Assembly (NCBI GenBank): GCA_029339195.1
Contig: JAPTJF010000536.1
Coordinates: 1-39,399, forward strand
DNA from: Micractinium sp. NFX-FRZ
Lineage: Eukaryota > Chlorophyta > Trebouxiophyceae > Chlorellales > Chlorellaceae
DNA length: 39,399 nt
Direction: 5' to 3'
Of this stretch, positions 23,001-31,651 are shown in pieces; positions within the stretch are counted from its first letter, which is position 1, and the number at the start of each line of letters is the position of its first letter. The notes under the pieces were generated by a model. The model had not been told where the DNA came from. It saw only the letters and a program-made list of their open reading frames with translations, and did not search any database. Both the position numbers and the translations under genes were made by a program.

Positions 23001-26000
23001 TTTGCTGCACACCCCCAAGGGGGGAGGTGAGCAGCCACATGGCCGGTGGCTGTTCAACCACAGCACGCCTAGCGCGATGCGTCCCTAGCGGGCGACTCCA
23101 TTCTCATGTTCATGTTCAACAGCTGCCGCTGCAACCTGCTCCACATGCTGCGCCTGGTGCAGGTTGGGGCTAGTGCACCAGCGCTGCCACCCTCCGCCCC
23201 CTCGCATGACCGCTTGCGCCACTTGTACTGCCAGTACCGCTACTGCCGGCCCCCACCTGCTCAGCATACTGCGCCTGGTGCAGGTTTGACTTGAGCACCA
23301 GCTGCACCACGCCGTGCTGCTGCAGCCACGCCGAAAACGCCTGCAGGCAGGCAGGCGGGCAGGGCAGGGCAGGGAGGCGGCCAAAGTTGGCAACGAGCGG
23401 CAGCTGAGCAGGGTGAACGACCAGGCGGGCCTCAGACGTTGCTTGCTGTGGTGGGCAGCAGGTGCAGGCGTACGCTCGTGCCAGCCATGCCGCAGGGGCG
23501 GCACCTGCAGCACACCATGCCGCCGCTGCCGCTGCCACCGCCGCCTGGCGACTGCTGTTCCTCCACACCCTGGGGCAGACGTGTATGCTAGGGCTGCTGC
23601 CGCCGCCGCTGCTGTCCGCCGCCGCCGCAGCTGCTGCTCATTCAATCATTCACCCACTGCCCTCCATGCCCCTGGGGCCGCGCACCTCCACGGCCTGGGG
23701 CAGGCGTGCGACGTAGAAGGTCTGCCAGATGAGCTCCCGCAGGAATTTGACGCCCGCCAGCTGGCGCGTGAAGGCGGGGGCGCGCAGCAGGCGCAGCACG
23801 TGCTCCCGCTGCAGCGGTCCCACCTGCGGGCAGGGAGGGCGGGTCAGGGTGGGGCAGGACAAGGGGTGGGGCATGTTGGCAAGGGCTTGGCAGGGGCTGC
23901 AGGCTCCAGGAGGCAGCTTGGAGGAGGAGGGGGCTTGCAGCAGCGGACGGCACGGTGCCAAGGGAACAGGCATGGGCGTCGCCAGGCATGCCGTGCGCGT
24001 GCCTGCAGGCTCCCTCTGGACAGCAGCGCGACAGAACGTGCACGGCCCGCGCGTGCATGTGCCCTCCTGCAAGCACATTTGCGCACCACATGCCCTATAA
24101 TCTCACAGAACCCCCCCATCCCACGTCCAACACCCCGCACACCTCTGCCTCTGCCTGCTCCGCCGACGTCACCCCCGCCAGCACGCGCCGCGTCATGAGA
24201 AGCATCTGCACCACCTGCCGGTCCGCCTGAGGCGTGCTCCCCTCCAGGGCAGACAGATCCGGGGCCGCCTCCAGCCCAGTGCGGACCAGCGCCGCCGCCG
24301 CCTGCGCGGGCGCCTGGAACGCCGGCCGACGGTGCGGCTGCACCAGCGGCGCTGCCACGGCCAGGGGCGTGAGGAAGGCCCACAGATAGTCACCCAGCCG
24401 CTCTGGCTGGCCCAGCAGCTGCACAGCAGGGGGCGGGGCGGCAGGGGGCAGGGCGTGATGGTGGAGGGGGACAGGACGGGGGACGGGGTGGCGCACAAAA
24501 AGTCCGAGGCCTGCTTGGAATGCCACGATAGCCGAAGACGGGCAAGCGGCGCACCGTGGCCCACCACAGAGAGCACACAACGAGAAGCTTGCTGTCGCAA
24601 GTGCCCTGCAGCACCCCAGACACAGCCGGCCAGCGACACACGACCATACCCTCCTGGCCCCCCGCCCCACCCCCTCCTGGGCCAAGTGCAACACAAACAG
24701 TCCCCCCGACAATGCCTGGGCCCCACCGACGCACCTGCAGCAGCGCATCCCACCCGCCCTCCTGCCCAAAGCAGTCCACAAATGCGCACTGCCAGGCGTG
24801 CGCGGCAGCCTGGCGGGATGGCGTCGCTGGGGCTGGCTCCTCTGTCAAGTCAATGTCGCCTCCCCCGCTGCCTCCTCCTCCTGCACCCCCGCCCGCCGCC
24901 GCACCGCCCTCCGCATCGCCGGCGGCACCGCCCTCGGCAGCCGGCTCTGCTGCTGCCTGCTGCGGCGCCAGCGCGGGCGGCTGCGCCCAGCTGCCTTGCC
25001 CGCCGCCGTCCCAGCCGGCGGCTTTCGAGGGCGGATCCCCGCTGAGGACGGGGCTCCAGAGGAGGATGGAGGCGTCCAGCAGCTCGCCCAGCGTGCGCAG
25101 CAGCGCCGACATGTCCTCCCCCACTGCAGGGCGGGGCAGGGGCACGGCGAAGGGCGGGTGCAGCGTGCAGCGTTGGTGGGGCAGCGGTCGAGCCGCATTC
25201 CTGTCACACTCCGCAGCCATCAGAACAAGGTTTGGTGCCGCTTCTAAGCATGCGTGTCCATGGGTGGCGAGCAGCGCACTCACCCCTCTGGCTGATCACC
25301 GGCACCAGCTCCCGGCCCTGCAGCACGCTGACGTGCAGGTGGAGGTACTTGGCCACCAGGCGGATGCACCTGCGGGCAGGCAAGTGCAGCAGGCAGCATG
25401 TGAGCTGGGGCGATGCCCAAGGGGCTGCCGTATTGGGGCAGGGCGGTTGCCAGGCACGAGAGGACACAATGCAGGCAGGCAGGCAGGTGGGGTGGGGCAG
25501 ACGCGCGCGGCGCTGGAGCAGCGGCGGCTGCGGCGGGCAGCACCAGCAGCGGCAGCACGCTTACTCGCAGCAGGCTGAGCGGACCTCCCCGACGTTCTGC
25601 ACGCCGCACAGCTGCAGAATTGGGGATGGGGGGTGGGGCATAATCAGGGGTAGGCGGGCAGGATGGGGGACCGCGGCGCCTTGTGAGGGCAATGGAGCTG
25701 CGAGCAAGCCCAGCAGCTGCCCCAGGTCCTCCCCTGCTCCGGCCATCTCATGCCTGAAGCTGAGCCGCCGCGCTGTCAAGCCGCGCACCCACCCCAGCCG
25801 CGCACCACCCCAGCCTCTCTTCCCAAATCCTTGGCGCCTGCCCCGCAAACACACTGCAGTGTGGCCCTGCCTGCCTCTGCCCGCCGCACCTGCACCTGCC
25901 GCTCGTCGTTCATCAGCTGGTGCACCACCCCGGGCAGCACCTCCCGCATCAGGGGCTGGAAGAAGGAGGAATACATGAGGAAGATGCCGTCGCCTGTCTC

Positions 26001-26844
26001 CACCTGGCACTCCCTGCGGCAGGCGGAGCGGGGGTGGCAGGCGTGGGCAGCCGACCATGGCACATCAGAATCGTAAGATTCTGCGCAGCTACCCACCCTG
26101 CCTCCTCCCCCTCCTCCCCGGCTCATCTGAGGGCACCACCCATACGTAGTAACACCGCCACAGATGTGCCTAGCCACCTCTCCCCTCCCTTCCTTGACCA
26201 TGTGGCTGTGCAGGTTGGCGGCGGCGCCGACCAGGCGGCTCCACCCTCCAAATGCAACACCAAGAAGGGAGGCAGCCGGCCCGCCGCACCACTCACTTGA
26301 TCATGTGGCTGTACAGGTTGTTGGCGCAGGTCAGGCAGCGGGACAAGGCTTTCAAGGGCACGCCCTGGTCGATGTGCATCAGGGCGTGCAGGTGGTGCAT
26401 GTGGTCTGCAGGCGGGGGCGGGCGCGGGGGCGACGGCGCATGGCGGCCAGGGGAAGGGTTGCCCATGGCTGAGACAACCCGGCTTCTCTCGTACCCGCCC
26501 CGCACACTGCCCGACTGCCTGCCCGACCATTCAAGCAGTCCTTCCTCGTACATGCAAGCACCAGAGAGATGATGTTTCACACGCACAAACTCACTTGATA
26601 TGAAGCCTTCCTGCGAGGCGAGGGCAGAGGCGCTGGCACTGCCGGCCTCGCGCCGCGACGGCAGGCTTGGGCGCAGCTCCGCTGCCCCACCCGAGGCCTC
26701 CGGCTCCGCCCCTGCCATGTCGACATCCGGGAGGTCGTCATCTGAGACAGCGCCAGCGGCTCCTTCGCTAAGCAGCTCTTCGTCGCTCGCCGTCCGCCCG
26801 CCGCCCGCCTCCGCCTCCAGGCTACCCCTGTCATCCTCGTCCAT
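2055..26844 (-). CDS. Giant ubiquitin-specific protease, USP34/USP9X/USP24 type (about 52 exons)
   Basis: Cysteine peptidase (MEROPS C19) predicted to remove ubiquitin from proteins. The hand-built model has 52 exons, 9174 coding bases and about 3057 residues, and every exon join is phase-consistent. Exons (high to low): 26595-26844, 26297-26405, 25890-26013, 25565-25611, 25284-25369, 24735-25123, 24143-24418, 23686-23823, 23257-23340, 22846-22927, 22226-22413, 21826-21913, 21430-21584, 20743-21129, 20208-20337, 19617-19713, 19283-19343, 18553-19023, 18274-18360, 17583-17702, 17205-17363, 15554-17089, 15042-15179, 14372-14859, 14035-14118, 13612-13681, 13263-13363, 12870-12939, 12518-12607, 12083-12214, 11710-11811, 11311-11391, 10934-11038, 10520-10639, 9583-10122, 9069-9274, 8741-8801, 8383-8524, 7949-8073, 7606-7713, 7219-7317, 6693-6787, 6353-6451, 5882-5973, 5271-5363, 4900-5005, 4628-4676, 4174-4257, 3722-3795, 3387-3474, 2504-2878, 2055-2147. 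Order in the protein: acidic Ser/Ala-rich N-terminus, helical-repeat-like region, Ala-rich low-complexity stretches, UBL (about 1070-1145), catalytic domain (about 1897-2231), then a long C-terminal region starting with [12 protein letters not shown], which I recall as close to the segment after the USP34 catalytic domain. A Gly/Asp/Glu-rich tail ends at SSDPE. Family identity is strong. The exact subfamily, the start codon and a few exon ends (exons 14, 21, 39, 52) are less sure. Confidence 0.85.
3168..3385. repeat. GCTGTGC-type low-complexity array in a protease intron
   Basis: The plus strand is dominated by irregular CACAGC/GCGCAG/GTGCACAGC units. Similar tracts occupy two other introns of the same gene at about 4538-4628 and 5173-5270. 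In all three the tract runs up to a 5' splice site (exon edges at 3387, 4628 and 5271). They are intronic, with no coding role seen. Confidence 0.6.
4111..4158. repeat. CAG/CAA trinucleotide repeat in a protease intron
   Basis: An interrupted CAG/CAA run ends in eight or more pure CAG units. It lies in the intron between exons 4174-4257 and 3722-3795, so it is a CTG run in the transcript. The plus-strand frame reads as poly-Gln but is not coding. Confidence 0.8.
7130..7166 (-). repeat. Decayed intronic copy of the 3' end of protease exon 41
   Basis: The segment matches the exon-intron junction at 7215-7250 at about 27 of 34 positions. On the minus strand the exon ends LLAFIRQ before a GT donor; the copy reads LLALIQQ, also followed by GT. 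It lies about 85 bases downstream of the real donor inside the next intron. Confidence 0.6.
7497..7590. repeat. CA/GT dinucleotide-rich tract
   Basis: Repeated CACACACACAGG units sit in the intron just downstream of the exon at 7606-7713. A shorter GT run is at 8658-8673 in another intron. These are simple repeats. Confidence 0.75.
9774..9842 (-). repeat. 33-base coding tandem repeat in the protease
   Basis: Two near-identical 33-base units in the exon at 9583-10122 encode the repeated 11-residue unit PMA-x-SPAPSEL. It lies in an Ala/Pro/Ser-rich linker just after the catalytic domain. It is a likely disordered spacer whose copy number may vary between strains. Confidence 0.75.
10257..10332 (-). 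repeat. Intronic copy of the 3' end of protease exon 34, frame still open
   Basis: This resembles the exon 34 junction at 10517-10597. On the minus strand the copy reads [18 protein letters not shown] and is followed by GTGTGG. The real exon reads [17 protein letters not shown] followed by GTGGGC. The copy sits about 260 bases downstream of the true donor. It has no stop in this stretch and a usable donor. Confidence 0.6.
11230..11298. repeat. Interstitial telomere-like tract flanked by a 7-base direct repeat
   Basis: Positions 11259-11288 hold four CCCTAAA-type units with small spacing errors, preceded by one inverted GGGTTTAG (11251-11258). Exact CTAGCGG copies bound the tract at 11230-11236 and 11292-11298. 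It lies in the intron between the exons at 11311-11391 and 10934-11038. TTTAGGG is the plant-type telomere unit also used by Chlorella. Confidence 0.75.
13972..13992 (-). repeat. Decayed intronic copy of the end of the catalytic-Cys exon
   Basis: This matches 18 of 21 bases of the exon 25 end at 14035-14055 (minus strand FMQPTI). It starts 63 bases downstream in the next intron. The donor GT is not kept. Confidence 0.55.
14305..14339. repeat. Short tandem repeat GGAAAAAACGGA
   Basis: Two copies of a roughly 13-base A-rich unit lie in the intron just downstream of the exon at 14372-14859. They stand out from the GC-rich background. No role is evident. Confidence 0.6.
15418..15565 (-). repeat. 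Five-copy tandem array of an exon-donor junction (protease exon 22)
   Basis: Roughly 30-base units start near 15418, 15452, 15481, 15511 and 15539. The last unit contains the real exon end and donor (minus-strand CTCAGAG followed by GTGGGC, exon edge 15554). Two further copies keep GTGGG at the donor position; the two middle copies read GATGGG. Reading through the true donor gives [18 protein letters not shown] and then a stop, so the distal donors would introduce a stop codon. Confidence 0.8.
17703..18273 (-). other. Longest intron of the protease gene, with an unassigned open frame
   Basis: This 571-base gap joins two phase-0 exons. The minus strand keeps an open frame across 17833-18213, containing [19 protein letters not shown] further in-frame exon could hide here, but I saw no match to a relative, so it is left out of the model. 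Confidence 0.3.
18191..18275. repeat. Tandem duplication next to the exon 19 donor
   Basis: Two related units share ATAAACACCT followed by ATGGCACA, spaced by about 35 bases. They lie directly downstream (minus strand) of the exon edge at 18274. The unit next to the exon includes the donor surroundings. It is AT-richer than the gene around it. Confidence 0.55.
19155..19245. repeat. Tandem 16-base repeats in a protease intron
   Basis: About five imperfect copies of CATGCACACCGTGC-type units lie in the intron between exons 19283-19343 and 18553-19023. They are imperfect and lack any spacer logic, so they are a minisatellite rather than a CRISPR array. Confidence 0.7.
20537..20565 (-). repeat. 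Decayed intronic copy of the 3' end of protease exon 14
   Basis: The plus-strand GCAGCAGGAAGAGGTTGCCC matches the exon end around 20745-20764, which has one base different in this stretch. On the minus strand the exon encodes KGNFFLLP and the copy TGNLFLLL. It lies about 200 bases downstream of the true donor. Confidence 0.55.
21292..21368. repeat. Tandem GTACAGTACATGCACATTGC repeats
   Basis: Three to four units of about 20-22 bases fill part of the intron between exons 21430-21584 and 20743-21129. They look like an intronic minisatellite. Confidence 0.7.
21984..22001 (-). repeat. Intronic copy of the exon 12 acceptor junction
   Basis: These 18 bases are identical to 21901-21918, which span the 3' splice site and first codons (ARMW) of exon 12. 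The copy lies 83 bases upstream in the intron and keeps the AG. Using it would shift the frame, because 83 is not a multiple of three. Confidence 0.65.
22176..22236. repeat. 16-base direct repeat flanking a telomere-like tract at the exon 11 donor
   Basis: CTTGCCTGCGTGTCCT occurs at 22176-22191 and 22221-22236. Between them, 22192-22220 contains CCCTAAAACCCTATAACCC, a degenerate telomere-like run. The right copy includes the end of exon 11 (edge 22226) and its GC donor. Confidence 0.7.
22629..22865 (-). repeat. Tandem copies of the exon 10 end plus donor
   Basis: The junction at 22811-22860 is repeated with a 116-base period at 22697-22744. A shorter third copy ends near 22680. The copies keep the minus-strand CAGCTCACCGAG followed by GGTGGGCGC, meaning the final codons of exon 10 and a GT donor. 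Confidence 0.75.
23133..23182 (-). repeat. Decayed intronic copy of the 3' end of protease exon 9
   Basis: This matches 23254-23303 closely across about 50 bases. The exon encodes [11 protein letters not shown] before its donor; the copy can be read as [11 protein letters not shown] followed by GT. A one-base insertion and a TAG upstream break the copied frame. It lies about 120 bases downstream of the true donor. Confidence 0.7.
23560..23603 (-). repeat. Decayed intronic copy of the 3' end of protease exon 8
   Basis: The plus-strand CCTCCACACCCTGGGGCAG matches the exon 8 junction at 23684-23728. The exon ends RLPQAVE before GT; the copy reads RLPQGVE, but the donor is changed to GA. It lies about 125 bases downstream of the true donor. 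Confidence 0.55.
26195..26223 (-). repeat. Decayed intronic copy of the 3' end of protease exon 2
   Basis: About 25 of 29 bases match the exon 2 junction starting at 26296. The exon ends NLYSHMIK and the copy reads NLHSHMVK. It lies about 100 bases downstream of the real donor in the next intron. Confidence 0.6.
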
Positions 26845-27295
26845 CCCGCCGCTCCTGCCAGCGGCTCCCCTTGCCGATGCGGTACCCGCTAGTCCGGGAA
26901 GGGCAGCGGGCTGGTGTGGGGGTCCTGATCAGAAGGTGGTGGGTGGTGGTGAGCCGTGGGCGCGAGAGAGTCACTTTGAATTCGAATACAGTGCCGGCGC
27001 GCCTCAAACTCAATGCCGTGCCTCGGAACCGCAATCACAGAACATGTACAAAGGCGTGCCTGTCGCCAGCGCTCACACGCGCGTATGTGGCGATCCCCTG
27101 GCCATCCCAGGTTTGTTGGCAGGATACGGGAGTGCAGACAGCACAAAATTTTGGTGACGTGCTGCCCATGCTGTGGCACCGTCGTCGCGACTCTCATACG
27201 CACACTAGCACGTTGACCGCGGCGATCGCGGCTTCTGTTGCAATTGAAAGCACCCAGAAGACCGCTGGGCGCCTCCATCGCTCCGATTTTCAAGC
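26845..27295. promoter_or_regulatory. Shared divergent promoter region of the protease and the sterol desaturase
   Basis: The two genes start 451 bases apart on opposite strands, so both promoters and 5' UTRs must lie here. No clear TATA box was seen. A TGACGTG motif near 27153-27159 resembles a bZIP-type site, but its use is a guess. The segment is less GC-rich than the flanking exons. Confidence 0.5.
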
Positions 27296-30200
27296 ATGAT
27301 CGGACGAGCGGCGGTGCTACTGCTGCTGGCGCTGCTGGCCGGCGGTGCGGCGGCTGGGAGCGTGGTGGATGCCAGCCTGGGTGCCACTAGGGTGGGCAGC
27401 GGCTCGGTGGCGCCCAACGGCCTGGAGAAGAGCGGCAATGGTAGCAGCCCCGATACCAGCAGCTGGGAGGAGTTTTGGGATCCGCAGCCCAAGGCCAAGA
27501 AGGACAAGGCGCAGGTGCTGGCAGAGCTGCGCGCGGAGAACGAGTGGAAGAACAGCCTGGTGGTCTGGCTGCTGCCAGAGGGCGTGCGGGCGGCCATGCC
27601 CATGGCCGTGCAGGTGAGCGGGCTGGGGGAGAGCTGGGCTGGGCGGGGGGGTTGCCTGGGGTGCTGCTGCAGGCGACTGGCGGCAGGCGGCGGCGGGGGG
27701 AGCGGCGGCGACGCATCCCCAGCCCCTTGCATCAGCTTGCTGCTCCCTTCCTGCTATGTGAATGATGCCCCCTTCACGGAAATGATGCTTCCTTCACGGC
27801 TTTGCACCTCCCCTGCCTTTTTAAAGGCACCTGCCTCACGTCTCCCCGCCTGCCTTTCCTGCTGCTCGCCCGCCACCGGGGCACCCTTGCAGACCTGGTT
27901 CCGCTGCTGGATCATGTGCATGGCACTCTACTTTGGTGTGGGGGCTGCCTGGTCATACTACGCCTACTACGCATTTGGTGCGCCCAGTACTCCCAACCTT
28001 GGGATGGCCTACGGTTGCCTGCAAGTGCAGCCGGCCATTGGCAGGCCGCAGGTTGCGTGGCCGCAGCCCTGGCAGCAGGGCGTGGGCATGCCTGCGGAGC
28101 AGCTAGGGCATGGCAGGTAGGCAGCAGCAGCGCAACCGCAGAGCAGCACAGCCGCATGGTGTGCGCTGGCAGACGTATGGTTGTGCCACCACCCCCACTG
28201 TTGAGATGCAGGCTCCCAGCTATTCAAGCCGGGGGACATCCCCACGCGGGAGGACATCTGGGAGCAGATGAAGGTGAGGGCTGGGTGCTGGGCTGCTTGC
28301 TTGCGTGTGTGTGTGCGTGTATGCGTTGCGGCACTTTGGTGTGTTGCCGCACCTGAGGCAGCAACCTGAGTGGGAGCGCCGCCGTGCCCACCTGGCAGCC
28401 AGGGTGGCGGTGGGTGTGCAGAGCAGGCTGGGCTTCACAACAAAAGGGTGTGGTGCTTCTCCAGGCAGAGGGGAGCTCGACCCTGCAGCCAAACGGAGAC
28501 GGGCCACATGGGCGCGGGTGGGCCAGCAGCATGGGCTCCTCCCCATGCCACCCTTGTTGGACAGAAGCCACCTTCTGCGCTCATGCGCCCCAGGCCCAGC
28601 TCCAGTCCACCTTCCTACCTGCCGCCCCACCTGCCCGCTCTACAGCCCACCTCGGTTTCCCCCTGCGCCCCCCCCGCCCCGCCCCTGCCCAGGTGTCGTT
28701 CAAGGCGATGCCGCTGTACGCCATGCTGCCCACGCTGACCGAATACTGCGTGGAGCAGGGGTGGACCATGGCCTACTCACGGTGAGGCGGCAGTACAGGC
28801 AGTACAGGCGGGGCAGGGGGGCAGGGAGGACGGGGTGCGTGCACGCTGGCGTGCTGTGGGTTGGGGTTGCAGCAGCAGATGCTGCCCGTCTTCAGCTGCT
28901 GCGTGGTGCAACGCTGCTGCCTGCCGACGCTGCTGCTGCTACTGCTTGCTGCTGTGATGCGGCTTGCCTCGCTGCGGCAGCAGAGCATCGGCGAGGCGGC
29001 TGCTGCCGTGCTGCTGCGGCTGCGGCTGCTGCGGCTGCGGTTTTCTGCCGTCGGCTGTTGCCGCTCCTTTTGTCCCCTCATCCCGCCGCACGTCCCCCCC
29101 TGACCGCAGCGTGGGCGACGTGGGCCTCAAGTGGTACATCATCTACTTTGCCCTCTACATGACGTCTGTCGAGTTCTTTGTCTACTGGCAGCACCGCATC
29201 CTGCACATGGGGGTGGGCTACAGGTGAGGGCGCTGGGGGGCGGGAAGGCGGGGGCGGGCTGCGTGGGGTGCTGGCAGGGAGGGTGCTGGGGGACGACCGC
29301 GTTTGGAACATGCGGGGCGGGGGGGGGGCCACAAGTGTGTGTGCTGTGCGGCCCAAGAGTGCTGCATCCCCGTGGTGTGCGGCGGAGTGGTGGGGTTTTG
29401 TGTGACCTGACAGGGAGGCGTGGCCGGCGGTGGAGGCGGTGCGTGGCACCCACCAGGCCCCGTTCTCTGTCCTTTGCCTCCTCCCCTCCCATCCCCCTCA
29501 TCCCTCCCCCCCTCCCTCCCCCTCGATCCGCCCGCCCCCAGCTGGCTGCACACCATCCACCACAAGTACAACAAGGGCGACCAGATGAGCCCCTTTGCCG
29601 GCCTGGCCTTCCACCCGCTGGACGGCATCATGCAGGTGGGTGTGTGCTGGGTGGGTGGCACAGCCTGCGCTCGATGCCAGCCTTGCGCCCGGGAGCGGGG
29701 CGCCGCCGCCGGCTAGAGCATGTGGCAAGGGGCAGCCGGTGGCAGTGCTGGGGGCGCTGTTCCGCAGGTGCCACCGCCCGGGTTGGCCTGCCTGCCGCAT
29801 GTCGCACCCCGCCGTCGCGCCCACCACCCCCTCCTCGCCCTCCCTCCCCCGCAGGCCCTCCCCTACTCCTGGACCCTGTTCTACATCCCCATGCACTTCC
29901 TCTCCCACGAGATGCTGCTCTTCTTCACCTCCATCTGGACCACCAACATCCACGACAACCTGCACGCAAAGGTGGGGTATGGGGGGCGGCGGGGGAGGGG
30001 CGCATTGGCCACGTGCTGCGGTGGGGGGAGCAGGGCGGTGCCTTGGGAGGAGGGGACGCTGGTGCAGGGTGAGCTGGCAGCCAGGCAGCAGGAGCATGTA
30101 CTTGGGGTGGCTCGAGGCCTGTGGGCATGTGCCGGGGCCGGCAGGGGCGGGTATGAGGGAAGGGATGGCAAGCACATGCGCCCCCACAACCCTCCTGTGT

Positions 30201-30621
30201 AGATTGCCCCCGTGATGGGCGCCGGCTACCACACCATCCACCACACCCTCTACAACTACAACTACGGCCACTACTTCACTTTTGTGGACAGGTGCGCCCC
30301 CGGTGGCATGCTGCTGAGCTGGCAGGCGGGGCCACCGTGCTGCCGCGCATGCTGAGCTGGTGCCTCGACCTTTCCTCGACGCCAACCGCTCCGCACCCTG
30401 TACCGACCCCGCCTTCCCGCCGGTGTTCTTGGGGCGTGGCGCAGCTGCCGGCCTGCCCCACGGATGCAACGACGCCCTGCCCCCTGCCCGCCTGCTTCTC
30501 ACCATGCCCGCTCCCCCCGCCGCCCTGCAGGCTGTTTGGCACGCTCATCACCCCTGAGGAGAACGAGGAGCGGCGGGCAGCCAACCGCAGGGCAGCAGCT
30601 GAGCGGATCAAGGGGCAGTGA
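27296..30621 (+). CDS. ERG3: Sterol C5-desaturase (delta-7-sterol C5(6)-desaturase)
   Basis: Membrane di-iron oxidase of the fatty acid hydroxylase superfamily. It inserts the C5-C6 double bond into delta-7 sterols in the ER, late in ergosterol/phytosterol synthesis. Nine phase-consistent exons: 27296-27613, 27893-27977, 28212-28273, 28693-28781, 29110-29223, 29542-29635, 29855-29971, 30203-30291, 30531-30621 (352 residues, TGA). Histidine boxes are HRILH (213-217), HTIHH (226-230) and HTIHH (303-307), all complete. Diagnostic stretches are [31 protein letters not shown] and [21 protein letters not shown], which I recall as very close to plant STE1. Hydrophobic segments lie near 107-133, 193-211 and 236-265. 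The first exon adds a signal-like peptide and a charged spacer of about 100 residues absent from plant STE1. The family call is very firm. Confidence 0.93.
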
Positions 30622-31651
30622 GGCCGCTGGGCACATGCCTGACGCGCTGCACACGGCCGGCCCAGCTGGAGCGTGCGCGCTCTCCTGCCTCATCGCTGCG
30701 TCCCCCAAGGGCATGCACCACCCCACATCCCCGCGTCGCGCCTGCGACTCTAGCATCCCATGCTGCTCCTCGCGTTCCCTGCGCTTGCCTTTGCCACTGC
30801 TGCTCCCTTTGCCATTCATACTGATTGCCTCTCTCCCCCTCCCCAACTTACTTCTTCTTCTTTCCGCCGCTCCCTTGCGCCTACCCCCACGTCACAACTC
30901 GTCCCCGGCGTGCAGCCCGGCGGGCCCTCTGCCCCCCCACCTCACCGGTACAACTTACTTTACGCCGACGGCCCCCGGCTAACGCCCCTCTTGCCGCCCG
31001 AACGCGATGCCCCCCATTAATCCTCCTTTGATGCCGTGCCTCCCCCCACCCACCCCCCCACCTTCTCTCTCCCCACGAACCTTGCATCTCTTACCGCACT
31101 TTTCCTGGCAGCACTGCTTCTCCACTTGTGCCCCGTGCCGTGCACATTTCGCACTAGCTAGCTCGCGCACGCTCCCCACTGCCAACCTCCGCAGCTGGCA
31201 GGCACCCACAGGCATCCAGCGCCGCCAAACTGGCGCACCAGCAACAGCTGCCCCACTGCCCTTTAACTGACCCGCCACCCGCCGGTGCCCTGCACTAAAC
31301 CCCTTTTCAACCCAGGGCTAGGCGCACTTTGTGTAACGGAGCACGTTTGACAAGGCCTAGCAAGCTATGCTGGCAAGCAACCATCCAAGGAGCCAAGCAG
31401 GTGGTGGGCCAGGTAGCTGGCAGGCCGGTCGGCAGTGCACACAAGCTGGCAAGCAGGAAAAGCACACATGTCGAAGGAAGTGGTGGGCCCCGCTGCCGGC
31501 TGTCGCAGCTCTTCAGCTGTCAGCCGCGCGGCTGCCAGCTTAGCAGCAGGGAGCTGGCGCGCACCCCCGCTAAAAGGAGAGTAGATGTGTCAACGTCAGA
31601 ATAGGTACCAAGCTGAATGAGCCTCACAGCATGACCAGGCCGGCAGCCTGC
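30622..31651. other. Convergent 3' region between the desaturase and tubby genes
   Basis: No gene was seen in about 1 kb. The sequence is C/T-rich on the plus strand (30750-31120) and holds the 3' UTRs of the two converging genes. A TGTAA on the plus strand at 31332-31336 is the best poly(A) signal for the desaturase and would give a 3' UTR of roughly 700 bases. No TGTAA was found on the minus strand for the tubby gene in this gap. Confidence 0.55.
31332..31336 (+). terminator. Candidate TGTAA poly(A) signal of the sterol desaturase
   Basis: It is the only plus-strand TGTAA I found between the desaturase stop (30619-30621) and the tubby stop. TGTAA is the usual green-algal nuclear polyadenylation signal. 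Confidence 0.4.

Noticed and set aside
2055..26844. Splitting the protease region into two or more genes
   Set aside because: All 52 exons join in phase with one continuous frame and no internal promoter-sized gap (longest intron 571 bases). The domain order matches giant USPs.
30464..30982. Plus-strand open frame overlapping the end of the desaturase
   Set aside because: It is out of frame with the last desaturase exon and continues into a C/T-rich 3' UTR with only Pro/Leu/Ser strings.
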